Program-made: the position numbers and the translations under genes
Notes under the pieces: generated by a model
The model's database searches: none
Told to the model about the DNA's origin: nothing
Seen by the model: the letters and a program-made list of their open reading frames with translations, nothing else
NCBI GenBank assembly: GCA_964429745.1
Contig: CAYSDI010000003.1
Coordinates: 1 to 64,000 of the forward strand
Origin: WGOA01 sp964429745
GTDB lineage: Bacteria > Bacteroidota > Bacteroidia > Chitinophagales > BACL12
Length of the DNA: 64,000 nt
Reading direction: 5' to 3'
Shown: in pieces, positions 1 to 8,250 of the stretch
Layout: the number at the start of each line of letters is the position of its first letter
How positions within the stretch are numbered: the first letter of the stretch is position 1

Positions 1-1
1 G

Positions 2-1114
2 GGCTACATCGCCACTTCGCTTCCGGTTTGGTCTGGTGTCGGCTTAGTGACCACGCTGTTAGACGGCGGCGAAGCGGGACAGATTTTGCATCCAACCGCC
101 GATTGTGGCTTTTTGTCCACCCACGGCGCTACCGTCGGGCAGGCGGGCATCGAAGCCTTTAACCTGGCCACAAGCCCTACCCTGCCAGAAACTAACCTGG
201 GTCCAGATCGGCAGTTATGCCCCGGCGATTCGCTGACCCTCTTCGCAGGGGCGGGTTTTGATGCGTATCTCTGGTCTGACGGGAGCAGCGCCACTTCGCT
301 CCAGGTGAATACACCCGGGGTTTACTCGGTGGAAATCAGCAACGGCTGCGGGAGCGATCGCGATACGGTTGTGGTGAGTGCGGCTGCCCTTCCCCCGTTG
401 GCGCTCGGCGAAGACCAGGGCCTGTGCACAGGAAGCACCTTGACCTTGAACGCCGGGCCGGATTTTATCAGCTACGCCTGGTCAGACGGCAGCATCGGCG
501 CGACGCTTGCGGTGGACACGCCGGGCACCTACACCGTATTGGTCAGCACTGCGGACGGGTGCGTATTGTCTGATTTGCTGACCATTACCGAATTGTGGCC
601 CCTGCCTGAGCCCGACCTGGGTCCGGACCAAAGGGTTTGTCCGGGTGAATTGATCACGCTGGATGCCGGACCGGGCTTTGCGGAGGCGAGCTGGTCAACG
701 GGGCAAGTTGCGCAGAGCGTCCAAGTGGGGCTGGCTGGTCCTTACCGCGTGACGGTTGTGGATGCCAACGGTTGTCAGGGCAGCGATTCGCTCATCCTGA
801 ATTACATAGCCGAAGACAGTTGCCAAACGCTGGTGATTTTCCCCAATGCCTTTACACCAAACGGCGATGGGTTAAACGATCTTTTCCGCCCGGTCGTTCA
901 CGACGCCCTACCGCTCCGGTTTGACTGGCAATTGGTTAACCGATGGGGGCAAACGGTGTTCCTCAGCAGCGACTACCGCACCGGATGGGACGGAACGCAC
1001 CGCGGCAAGCCCGCTGAAATGGGCGTATACATTTGGCAGGCGGTCATGGTCCTGATTCGCAACGGACGGCCGCAACCGGAAACCCGGTCAGGAACCGTTA
1101 CCTTGATTCGTTAA
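2..1114 (+). CDS. C-terminal part of a secreted T9SS surface protein (CHU_C / gliding motility-associated domain), 5' truncated
   Basis: The frame is open from the first bases of the window, so the start lies upstream; the GTG at 47 is only an internal codon. The visible ~370 residues hold three tandem ~80-residue Ig/PKD-like modules, each opening with an LGPDxxxCPG-type motif and followed by a W-S-x-G/T-x motif. The final ~90 residues are a CHU_C domain (FTPNGDGLNDLF, then NRWGQ and GWDG), the signal of type B T9SS substrates in Bacteroidota. It is therefore expected to be exported across the outer membrane and held at the cell surface. Ligand and full size cannot be told. Its TAA stop shares bases with the stop of the convergent uvrA (TTAA at 1111-1114), leaving no room for a terminator between them. 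Confidence 0.9.
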   Translation, partial: GYIATSLPVWSGVGLVTTLLDGGEAGQILHPTADCGFLSTHGATVGQAGIEAFNLATSPTLPETNLGPDRQLCPGDSLTLFAGAGFDAYLWSDGSSATSLQVNTPGVYSVEISNGCGSDRDTVVVSAAALPPLALGEDQGLCTGSTLTLNAGPDFISYAWSDGSIGATLAVDTPGTYTVLVSTADGCVLSDLLTITELWPLPEPDLGPDQRVCPGELITLDAGPGFAEASWSTGQVAQSVQVGLAGPYRVTVVDANGCQGSDSLILNYIAEDSCQTLVIFPNAFTPNGDGLNDLFRPVVHDALPLRFDWQLVNRWGQTVFLSSDYRTGWDGTHRGKPAEMGVYIWQAVMVLIRNGRPQPETRSGTVTLIR

Positions 1115-4053
1115 AGCTTGGATGCCAAATGCCCGCTCGTGTGCCCCTGCCCGCAGGCCGCCAGCCCTTCTGGTGTGCCTGCAAAAACCAGGTAGCCCCC
1201 GTCCTGCCCGCCTTCGGGTCCCAAATCAATGACCCAGTCGGCCGATTTGATCACTTCCAGGTTATGCTCCACCACCACCACGCTATGACCGCGTTCTATG
1301 AGCGCATCAAAGGCTTTTAATAACGTGCGAATGTCGTGCACGTGCAGGCCGGTGGTGGGCTCGTCAAAGACAAACAAAACGGGCGAAGCATTCTTGCCCT
1401 TGCTCAAAAACGAGGCGAGTTTAACCCGCTGTGCTTCTCCGCCAGACAACGTGCTGGCCGATTGCCCGAGTTTGATGTAGCCAAGCCCCACGTCAATGAG
1501 CGGCTCCAGTTTGCGCGTCACGTCTTTTTCGGCCTTGAAGAACTCCATAGCTTCTGCTACGCTGAGGTTCAATACCGCGTAAATATCCTTGCCGTTGTAA
1601 GTGGCCTCTAACACTTCGGGCTTGAACCTCCGGCCTCCGCAATCTTCACATTCCAGGTGAATATCGGCCAGGAATTGCATCTCCACCACGGTCTCGCCTT
1701 CCCCTTTGCAGGTGTCGCAACGGCCACCGTCAACGTTGAACGAGAAGTGCTTGGCCTGCAGGCCTCGCGCCTTGGCTGCCGGCTGCTTCGCAAACAGTTC
1801 GCGGATGGCATCGTAGGCTTTTATGTAGGTAACCGGGTTGGATCGCGATGACTTGCCGATCGGGTTTTGGTCCACCAGTTCCACCCCTTTCAAACGCTTG
1901 GTGGCCCCGCTTAGGCCGTCAAATTCACCGGGCTTTTCGCCAAATTCCTGCAAGGCCAACTGCAGCGCCGGCACCAGGATGCCTTTAATCAGCGTGGTCT
2001 TGCCGGACCCGCTCACACCGCTGACCACGACCAGCATGTTCAACGGAATGTCCACGTCCAGGTCCTTGAGGTTGTGCTGGCGCGCGCCTTTGATCTGGAG
2101 TTTGTCGCCAGGTTTGCGCCTTCTCGGGGGAAGGGGGATGCGCTCCCGTCCCGACAAGTAGGCACCGGTGAGGCTTTTTTTATCGCGAAGAAGTTCGGCG
2201 TATGGCGCTGCCGCAACTACCTGTCCGCCCAGCACGCCAGCCTGCGGACCCATGTCAATGATGTAATCGGCTGCCTTCATCACATCCTCTTCGTGCTCCA
2301 CCACCACGACTGTATTGCCCAAATCGCGCAGGCGGTGCAGGACTCGCACTAAGCGCGCGGTATCGCGGGGGTGCAGCCCCACCGAGGGTTCATCCAGAAT
2401 GTAGAGCGAAGAGGTTAGGTTGCTGCCCAACTGCCGCGTCAGGTTAATGCGCTGGCTTTCGCCCCCGGACAGGGTATTGGAGAGCCGGTTCAGGGTCAGG
2501 TAACCCAGGCCCAAGTCGAGCATGTAGCCCAGGCGAAGGCGCACTTCGACCAAAATCCGGTTGCTGACTTGGCGCTCCCAATCGGGGAGCACCAGCGCCT
2601 TGAGCCAATCCTGCACGTCCTGGACCGGCATCAACAGCAGGTCCGCCACCGATTTACCCGCGATGCGCACGTAATGCGCGTCAGGCCTCAGGCGGGTTCC
2701 GCGGCAGTCCGGGCAAATCGTGCGGCCCCGGTAGCGGCTGAGCATGACGCGGTATTGAATCTTGTAACTCTGCTCTTCAATATGTTTGAAAAAGTCATCC
2801 AACCCGCGAAAATGCGCAGACCCTTTCCATAATAAATTATACTGTTCGGCGCTGAGCTGTTTTATTGGCCGGTGAATGGGGAAATTGGCTTTTTGCGCGT
2901 TGACAACAAGACTGTCTTGCCAGGCGCTCATTTTTTCGCCCTTCCAGGCCGCGACTGCGCCTTCGTAAATGCTCAGGCTTTTATCCGGTATGACCAGATC
3001 GGCGTCAATGCCGATAATGCTGCCGAAGCCTTCACAGCGACGGCACGCACCATAAGGATTGTTGTAGTTGAAAAACGGGTCACTGGGCGGCTCAAAGGTG
3101 ATGCCGTCGCGCTCAAAGCGAATGGAGAAGGCATGACGCCTTTTTTTCTCCGGCAGATCCGGCAATTCCAGCACACAATCGCCCTGGCTTTCCTGAAAGG
3201 CCGATTGCGCGGAATCGGCTACGCGCTTGCGCAGATCGTCGTCGCCAGGCGCGGCGACAAAACGGTCCACGGTTAACCAAACGGATTCGCGCGCCGGAGC
3301 CTTCTTTTGCTCCAACACCTCTTCAATGCGCAGCAGCCCGTCGGGGGTCAGGACCCGGGCATAGCCTTTCTGCAGCAATAGGTTTAACTCGTCTGCTAAG
3401 GCGCGCTTGTGGCGGGTTTGCAAAGGCGCTAACAAAAGCACGCGCGTACCTTCAGGGAGCTTATCTACAAAATCCACGACATCGCTGATCTGGTGCCGTT
3501 TGACTTCTTCGCCGCTAACGGGCGAATAGGTCTTTCCAATGCGCGCGTAAAGCAGCCGGAGGTAATCGTACACTTCCGTCAAGGACCCCACCGTGGAACG
3601 CGTGGTCCGGGTGGTTACCTTCTGCTCCAAGGCTATGGCTGGGCACAAACCGTCAATGCTGTCCACGTCCGGCTTGTTCATCCGGCCCAAAAACTGGCGC
3701 GCATAAGACGACAAGCTTTCTACGTAGCGCCGCTGGCCCTCCGCGTAAAGCGTGTCCATGGTCAGCGATGACTTACCCGAACCGCTCACGCCGGTGACCA
3801 CGACCAATTGATTCCGGGGAATGAGGACGGTGACGTTTTGCAGGTTGTGTACCCTGGCCCCTTTGATCAGAATGCCCGCTCTGTAAGCAGACCGATCGCT
3901 TTTGGCCGGAGGGCTAGCTTTTTTGCTAAGCGGTTGATCCCCTTTGGCGGGCTTTTTGGGGGTAGGCTTGCGGGAAGGCTTTTTAGAAGAGGGGGCAGGT
4001 TTGGGGGAGGCAGCCAAGGGTAATTGGGTTGACCCGCGGTAAAAAAGGCCCAT
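1111..4053 (-). CDS. uvrA: UvrABC system protein A (excinuclease ABC subunit A)
   Basis: DNA damage sensor of nucleotide excision repair: a dimeric tandem ABC ATPase that loads UvrB onto lesions. Seen from the start chosen here (980 aa): Walker A GVSGSGKSS near residue 88, the PDVDSIDGLCPAIALEQK block, a CxxC...CxxC zinc module, signature LSGGESQR near 528, second Walker A GVSGSGKTT near 678, zinc module CDTCKGEG...CEDCGG near 780 and signature LSGGEAQR near 871. The frame is open to a GTG at 4176, but the ATG at 4053 is preferred. Even so there is an unusual Lys/Pro/Ser-rich tail of about 55 residues before the first ABC strand (ILIKGARVHNL), so the protein is longer than the usual ~940 aa. 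The gene is divergent from the ECF sigma gene at 4250. Confidence 0.96.
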   Translation of the reverse strand: MGLFYRGSTQLPLAASPKPAPSSKKPSRKPTPKKPAKGDQPLSKKASPPAKSDRSAYRAGILIKGARVHNLQNVTVLIPRNQLVVVTGVSGSGKSSLTMDTLYAEGQRRYVESLSSYARQFLGRMNKPDVDSIDGLCPAIALEQKVTTRTTRSTVGSLTEVYDYLRLLYARIGKTYSPVSGEEVKRHQISDVVDFVDKLPEGTRVLLLAPLQTRHKRALADELNLLLQKGYARVLTPDGLLRIEEVLEQKKAPARESVWLTVDRFVAAPGDDDLRKRVADSAQSAFQESQGDCVLELPDLPEKKRRHAFSIRFERDGITFEPPSDPFFNYNNPYGACRRCEGFGSIIGIDADLVIPDKSLSIYEGAVAAWKGEKMSAWQDSLVVNAQKANFPIHRPIKQLSAEQYNLLWKGSAHFRGLDDFFKHIEEQSYKIQYRVMLSRYRGRTICPDCRGTRLRPDAHYVRIAGKSVADLLLMPVQDVQDWLKALVLPDWERQVSNRILVEVRLRLGYMLDLGLGYLTLNRLSNTLSGGESQRINLTRQLGSNLTSSLYILDEPSVGLHPRDTARLVRVLHRLRDLGNTVVVVEHEEDVMKAADYIIDMGPQAGVLGGQVVAAAPYAELLRDKKSLTGAYLSGRERIPLPPRRRKPGDKLQIKGARQHNLKDLDVDIPLNMLVVVSGVSGSGKTTLIKGILVPALQLALQEFGEKPGEFDGLSGATKRLKGVELVDQNPIGKSSRSNPVTYIKAYDAIRELFAKQPAAKARGLQAKHFSFNVDGGRCDTCKGEGETVVEMQFLADIHLECEDCGGRRFKPEVLEATYNGKDIYAVLNLSVAEAMEFFKAEKDVTRKLEPLIDVGLGYIKLGQSASTLSGGEAQRVKLASFLSKGKNASPVLFVFDEPTTGLHVHDIRTLLKAFDALIERGHSVVVVEHNLEVIKSADWVIDLGPEGGQDGGYLVFAGTPEGLAACGQGHTSGHLASKL

Positions 4054-4249
4054 TTGGGCACAAAAAAAGGCGGGGGTATTGCGCGGACTGCAAATTAATC
4101 CTATTTTAGATTGCGGCCGGAAGTCCAACCCGGCATAAAATTCGTAAGTTTCGCAGGCAGGCCGCCTGTTTATCACGCAAAATATCCCTATCGAAGTACA
4201 CGTCTACGCTTGACTTTCCGTTTTTATTCGCCTCAAAAAAGTCCAAGCT

Positions 4250-4828
4250 ATGCAGGTAGACGTGCTTAGTGATAAGGAACTCATTGGTCAGTACTTGGCC
4301 GGTGAAGAATCCGCTCTTGAATGCCTCATCTCCCGTCACAAGGACAAGGTATTCACCTCCATTCTCTTTATTGTCAAAGACCATGCACTGGCCGAAGACG
4401 TGTTTCAAGACACCTTTATCAAGGTGATTGATACGCTGCGTTCCGGCAAGTACAAGGAAGAGGGAAAATTTTTGCCCTGGGTCACCCGCATTGGCTACAA
4501 CCTCTGCATTGACCATTTCCGGCGGCTCAAACGCGCTCCGACGGTGACCACCTCGGAGGGGTTCGACCTCTTTAATCTGCTGGACTTTGCCGATGGCAAT
4601 GCCGAAGAAGATGTCATTATGGACCAGACCCGGACCAGAGTCCGGCACCTGATCGATCATCTCCCGGAAGAGCAGCGCGAAGTGGTCATTTTGCGCCACT
4701 ATTCCGAGCTGAGCTTCAAAGAGATTGCCGAAATGACTAATGTCAGCATCAATACGGCCCTGGGTCGCATGCGTTATGCGCTGATTAACATGCGCAAACT
4801 GATTGCTGAGAAAAACATGACCTTGTAG
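4250..4828 (+). CDS. ECF-type RNA polymerase sigma-70 family factor
   Basis: 192-residue sigma factor made of region 2 (residues ~15-90, with LAEDVFQDTFIKV and FLPWVTRIGYNLCIDHFRR) and region 4 (residues ~130-185, LPEEQREVVILRHYSELSFKE followed by the recognition helix NVSINTALGRMRYAL). This is the standard layout of extracytoplasmic function sigma factors, which redirect RNA polymerase to a small regulon. No transmembrane anti-sigma factor is encoded nearby. The next gene, 107 bp downstream on the same strand, is a 79-residue soluble protein that may be its partner. The divergent neighbour is uvrA. The regulon cannot be inferred from the window. Confidence 0.95.
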   Translation: MQVDVLSDKELIGQYLAGEESALECLISRHKDKVFTSILFIVKDHALAEDVFQDTFIKVIDTLRSGKYKEEGKFLPWVTRIGYNLCIDHFRRLKRAPTVTTSEGFDLFNLLDFADGNAEEDVIMDQTRTRVRHLIDHLPEEQREVVILRHYSELSFKEIAEMTNVSINTALGRMRYALINMRKLIAEKNMTL

Positions 4829-4935
4829 CGCAATAAGGCCAGAGGTGTCTCGTTTTAGGTTCGGTTCTGAGCGATAACGCAACTCTCAGGGCCATTTTTC
4901 CGGCCAATTACCGGGTCTCTTCCTAAAATGAACTA

Positions 4936-5175
4936 ATGGTACAATCCTACACCCAAGACACGCTGGTCCGCTTTCTTTACCGTGAAACGTCTGCTGCAGA
5001 AACCGATGCTATTGAGCGAGCCCTGGACATCGATTTTGAGCTTCGCGAACGTTTCGAAACCCTGAAAGCTTCTGCGGAAGCGCTGGATTGCCGGATGGCC
5101 AGTCCCTCTGCCCGCACCATGGAAAACCTGCTTCGGTACAGCCGCAGCACGGCCCCCATCGAAACCACCCGGTAA
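4936..5175 (+). CDS. Small acidic protein downstream of the ECF sigma factor, possible truncated or soluble anti-sigma partner
   Basis: 79-residue protein with no membrane segment, mostly helical in look. Its N-terminal half (TLVRFLYRETSAAETDAIE) resembles the first helices of zinc-finger anti-sigma proteins, which often read 'LxxYLxGExxxxExxxIE', but the HxxxCxxC zinc motif is absent and only one Cys is present. It follows the sigma gene on the same strand and ends just before a strong terminator, so the two probably form one transcription unit. The anti-sigma role is inference from position and weak resemblance; otherwise it is a conserved-looking hypothetical protein. Confidence 0.7.
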   Translation: MVQSYTQDTLVRFLYRETSAAETDAIERALDIDFELRERFETLKASAEALDCRMASPSARTMENLLRYSRSTAPIETTR

Positions 5176-5200
5176 GCAACCCTTATCGGTAAGATTCAGA

Positions 5201-5233
5201 ACCACCTTTCCCCACGGAAAGGTGGTTTTTTTT
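5201..5233 (+). terminator. Rho-independent terminator of the sigma factor unit
   Basis: Perfect 11-bp stem (5201-5211 with 5216-5226), 4-nt loop, followed by an uninterrupted run of T to 5233. It lies 26 nt after the stop of the 79-residue gene. Confidence 0.95.
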
Positions 5234-5276
5234 GTGCCTTATGGGCTGGTAAGGTCCGATTGGCTAATTTTCGTGC

Positions 5277-6053
5277 ATGCAGGATGATGTAAAAGCCGAA
5301 AGCGGCCAGGAGAACAAGTCCCTTTCGCCCGAAAATCAAGGAACGCCGGACGATTTGGAGGCAGACATGAACGAACCATCACCCGCCGAAGCCGCGGAAA
5401 TGGAGGTTTTTGAGACTTTTCCCGACCGCGAACAAGCCGCTCCGGTCCTTCGCATCCTGGACGAAAACGGAATTCCCTATGCTTTTGAGGAAAACCGAAT
5501 GGGCTTTGACCCGAGTTTTGCCAACAACGTAATGTACCAGGCCTGGGTGCTGAAATTGCCTGCGGATCGCTTTGAGGAGCTGCGGCAAAGCCTGGAAGAT
5601 GCCTATGGGCAGGAAGACATGCAGTTGCCGCCCGACCATTACCTCCGTGATTTTTCGGTCGAAGAGCTGTTGGAAGTGATCGCGAAGGCGGATGAATGGT
5701 CGGAGTTTGATGTGGTGGTCGCCCGGCAGATGCTCAACGAGCGGGGGGCTGGCCTGAGCGATGACCGCGTGGAGACTATGCGGGCGCTTCGCCGGGAGGA
5801 ATTGGCGCGTCCTGCGCCCGCCGACGGATCGATGATTGCCGCGGCATACCTGCTGGCGTTGCTGGGCGGTGTGTTGGGCGTAGTGCTGGGTTGGATTTTA
5901 ATGAACAGCACCAAAACCACTGCTTTTGGCGACAAGGTTGCTCATTACGATGCGGCGGCGCAAGCCCACGGCAAACGGGCGCTGGGCTTGGGTTTGGCAG
6001 TAGCCGCTGCACTGGCTGCTGCGCTGGTTTTAAGGCCCGAGTGGTTTGCCTGA
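5277..6053 (+). CDS. Membrane protein with N-terminal DUF2007-like region and two C-terminal transmembrane helices
   Basis: 258 residues. The first ~40 are acidic and low in complexity. Residues ~43-110 (EVFETFPDREQAAPVLRILD...IPYAFEENR) look like the DUF2007 fold, in which a short domain senses or binds through a beta-alpha-beta unit. A helical linker follows, then two hydrophobic helices near residues 183-203 and 235-252 with a short loop between them. No catalytic motif was found. A TAATTTTC box (one mismatch to TAnnTTTG) ends 4 nt before the ATG. The name DUF2007 is a tentative family call; function unknown. Confidence 0.8.
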   Translation: MQDDVKAESGQENKSLSPENQGTPDDLEADMNEPSPAEAAEMEVFETFPDREQAAPVLRILDENGIPYAFEENRMGFDPSFANNVMYQAWVLKLPADRFEELRQSLEDAYGQEDMQLPPDHYLRDFSVEELLEVIAKADEWSEFDVVVARQMLNERGAGLSDDRVETMRALRREELARPAPADGSMIAAAYLLALLGGVLGVVLGWILMNSTKTTAFGDKVAHYDAAAQAHGKRALGLGLAVAAALAAALVLRPEWFA

Positions 6054-6056
6054 AGG

Positions 6057-6068
6057 GAACTTCTAAAA
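6057..6068 (+). repeat. 12-mer GAACTTCTAAAA, copy 1
   Basis: Lies 4 nt after the stop codon of the 5277-6053 gene. The same 12-mer occurs at 7358-7369 after the recA stop and, inverted, at 7396-7407 right after the stop of the minus-strand gene at 7410. Confidence 0.85.
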
Positions 6069-6151
6069 GCCCCGGATTATGCGTTGCGCGCAAGTTTTCA
6101 ACATTCCAACAGAAGCCTGTTTTTGCAGGCTCCGGCCCCTACCCTTTGTGC

Positions 6152-6159
6152 TAACTTTA
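6152..6159 (+). promoter_or_regulatory. Possible recA -7 element
   Basis: TAACTTTA, one mismatch to the Bacteroidota consensus TAnnTTTG, 106 nt before the recA ATG. A similar box precedes the oxygenase gene at 61053. No well spaced -33 TTTG is visible. Confidence 0.35.
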
Positions 6160-6265
6160 GCCTTCCGGCCCCCGCTTCCGGCGTTTCCCGGATTTATATC
6201 CCAGGGCATAACGCAGGTGTTTTTAAGCGAGTTTGCCGGTTTAAGCAAGCACAAAGCAATTGAAC

Positions 6266-7342
6266 ATGAGCAGTTCCAATGGAAACAAAGGCGCCACTAC
6301 CCTGGACGCCAATAAAATGAAAGCCCTCGGTTTGGCCCTGGACAGCCTGAACAAAACCTACGGCAAGGGTACGGTTATGAAAATGAGCGATTCGCCCATC
6401 GCCCAAGTGGAGATCATCCCCACGGGTTCGCTGGGTCTTGACATCGCTTTGGGCATCGGTGGATTGCCCAAGGGCCGGGTCGTAGAGATTTACGGACCGG
6501 AAAGCTCGGGTAAAACCACACTTGCCCTTCACGCTATTGCCGAAGCGCAACGCCGCGGCGGTATCGCCGCCTTTATTGACGCGGAGCATGCCTTTGACAA
6601 GCTGTACGCCGAGAAATTGGGCGTAGACGTCGAAAACCTGCTGATTTCGCAACCCGACAACGGGGAGCAAGCCTTGGAGATTACCGAGCACCTGATTCGT
6701 TCCGGTGCTTTGGACATCGTGGTCATCGACTCTGTGGCAGCCCTTGTACCCCGCGGCGAACTGGAAGGCGAAATGGGCGATGCCAAGGTGGGTCTTCAGG
6801 CCCGACTGATGTCGCAAGCCTTGCGCAAGCTGACTGGCACCATCTCTAAAACGGGATGTTGCTGCGTGTTCATCAACCAGCTCCGCATGAAAATCGGCGT
6901 TATGTTCGGCAACCCCGAAACCACCACTGGTGGAAATGCGCTGAAATTCTACGCATCAGTTCGCCTGGACATCCGCCGCACGGGCCAGATCAAGGAAAAA
7001 GAAGAAATTCAAGGCAACCGCGTCAAGGTCAAGGTGGTCAAGAACAAAGTGGCCCCACCGTTCCGCTTTGCCGAGTTCGACATCATGTACGGCGAAGGCA
7101 TTTCCAAAGTTGGCGAGATCGTGGACATGGGCGTGGAAACCGGGGTGCTGCAGAAAAGCGGTTCCTGGTACTCTTACGATACCACCAAACTGGGTCAGGG
7201 CCGCGAAGCGGTCAAGCAGTTGCTGCACGACAACCCGGAGTTATCCGGCGAGCTGGAAGCCAAAATCAAGGCCATCCACAAGCCGGCTGAGACGGCCGAT
7301 TCGGACAGCTCCAGCATGGACGCCGACCTCGGCGACGAATGA
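6266..7342 (+). CDS. recA: Recombinase RecA
   Basis: 358-residue strand-exchange ATPase of homologous recombination and coprotease of the SOS response. Walker A GPESSGKTT sits at residues ~77-85, Walker B VVIDSVAAL at ~150, the loop-1 region around GDAKVGLQARLMSQALRK, and the MKIGVMFGNPETTTGGNALKFYAS segment is nearly invariant in the family. The C-terminus is Ser/Asp-rich and acidic, as is usual. The ATG at 6266 is preferred over a TTG two codons upstream. Copies of GAACTTCTAAAA lie upstream (6057) and downstream (7358). Convergent with the CpcT/CpeT-like gene. Confidence 0.98.
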   Translation: MSSSNGNKGATTLDANKMKALGLALDSLNKTYGKGTVMKMSDSPIAQVEIIPTGSLGLDIALGIGGLPKGRVVEIYGPESSGKTTLALHAIAEAQRRGGIAAFIDAEHAFDKLYAEKLGVDVENLLISQPDNGEQALEITEHLIRSGALDIVVIDSVAALVPRGELEGEMGDAKVGLQARLMSQALRKLTGTISKTGCCCVFINQLRMKIGVMFGNPETTTGGNALKFYASVRLDIRRTGQIKEKEEIQGNRVKVKVVKNKVAPPFRFAEFDIMYGEGISKVGEIVDMGVETGVLQKSGSWYSYDTTKLGQGREAVKQLLHDNPELSGELEAKIKAIHKPAETADSDSSSMDADLGDE

Positions 7343-7354
7343 GCTGCTCTACTC

Positions 7355-7410
7355 AGCGAACTTCTAAAAACTTCAGAGCCTAGCCTGGACCAATTTTTTA
7401 GAAGTTCGCT
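7355..7410. terminator. 16-bp perfect inverted repeat between the recA and CpcT/CpeT-like stops
   Basis: 7355-7370 is the exact reverse complement of 7395-7410, with a 24-nt spacer. It lies between two convergent genes and touches the stop codon of the minus-strand gene. It could act as a bidirectional terminator, though the A/T runs are on the inner side of the stem, which is not the classic layout. Each arm carries GAACTTCTAAAA. Confidence 0.7.
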
Positions 7411-8216
7411 CAAGGCTTTTTGGCGGATGCTAGCTTAACAAACTGGTATCCGCCTTTTTCAGCGCCCCAAATCTGGTTGCCTTCCCCGTCAAGGCCCTTG
7501 TCCCAGGTCAGCATCCCGTCTTCGCGAATCTCCACTTCTGAATAGGCCCATCGGGCACCGCGGACGCTGCTCTGGCAGGTTTTGTCGCCGGTGCTGCCGG
7601 TGTACGTGCCTTTTTCGGGGTTCCAGGCCAGGACAATATCGCAGCCTTCGCGCAAATCCAGATCGGCAGGACTGATGCTGTCCATTAAGGCAGGGGTTTG
7701 CCAAACGCCGATAAAGCGCGTGGGTTCTGCCAAGGTGTAAACAACGGAGCGGAAACGACCGTCCGGGTCTTGGGTAACCTGGTACACGCGTTGGCGATAG
7801 GGCCGATCCAGGTAGGTGGCAACAGCTTGTTCCACATAAATCCAGCGGCCATCCGTCCGGTTGGGCCAAATGGGCACCATCTCCAGCCGGATGTCGTAAA
7901 ACGATGTGTCTTCTGCCGCCTGCACAGCGCTGGAGAAAGAGCCAGTCATGGAAGTCACCAAATGATCCAATGGATTTTTGCGGCCCTTGCCGGAGCCTGG
8001 GCTTTCGCCAGCTTCAGAAGAACTGGAGCAGCTCGCCGCCAGCAAGCAGACCAAAACCAGCGCTATTGCAGGCCATAGAACCCGGGTACCGGGATGCAAC
8101 TGGACGCTTCCGGGCAACTGGATTCCGAGCGTCTTGAAGCGCTGTATTGCAATCCCGAACATCTGGCCTACGGCTGTCGCGCTTCCAAAGCCAACAGATT
8201 TGCGGAGTTCGCTCAT
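7410..8216 (-). CDS. CpcT/CpeT-like lipoprotein
   Basis: 268 residues as read from the ATG at 8216. A hydrophobic stretch ending LLAASC near residue 63 looks like a lipoprotein signal, so a later non-ATG start may be the true one. The mature part matches the CpcT/CpeT (chromophore lyase) family: an early LDRPYRQRVYQV block, REGCDIVLAW, a GDKTCQSS block with the GARWAYSE segment and a final DKGLDGEGNQIWGAEKGGY motif. In cyanobacteria this family attaches bilins to phycobiliproteins. No phycobiliprotein or bilin genes are near, so here it is best read as a lipocalin-like periplasmic or surface lipoprotein of unknown ligand. It lies 34 nt downstream of glyS on the same strand. Confidence 0.85.
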   Translation of the reverse strand: MSELRKSVGFGSATAVGQMFGIAIQRFKTLGIQLPGSVQLHPGTRVLWPAIALVLVCLLAASCSSSSEAGESPGSGKGRKNPLDHLVTSMTGSFSSAVQAAEDTSFYDIRLEMVPIWPNRTDGRWIYVEQAVATYLDRPYRQRVYQVTQDPDGRFRSVVYTLAEPTRFIGVWQTPALMDSISPADLDLREGCDIVLAWNPEKGTYTGSTGDKTCQSSVRGARWAYSEVEIREDGMLTWDKGLDGEGNQIWGAEKGGYQFVKLASAKKP

Positions 8217-8250
8217 TAGGTATCCTTTCTTTTTACGGTCTCAGCGCCGG

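Noticed and set aside
4106..4882. 258-codon minus-strand frame over the sigma factor
   Set aside because: Antisense of the clearly recognised ECF sigma gene, with no family match.
7410..8216. Functional phycobilin lyase
   Set aside because: No phycobiliprotein or bilin synthesis genes are visible; only the domain family can be stated.
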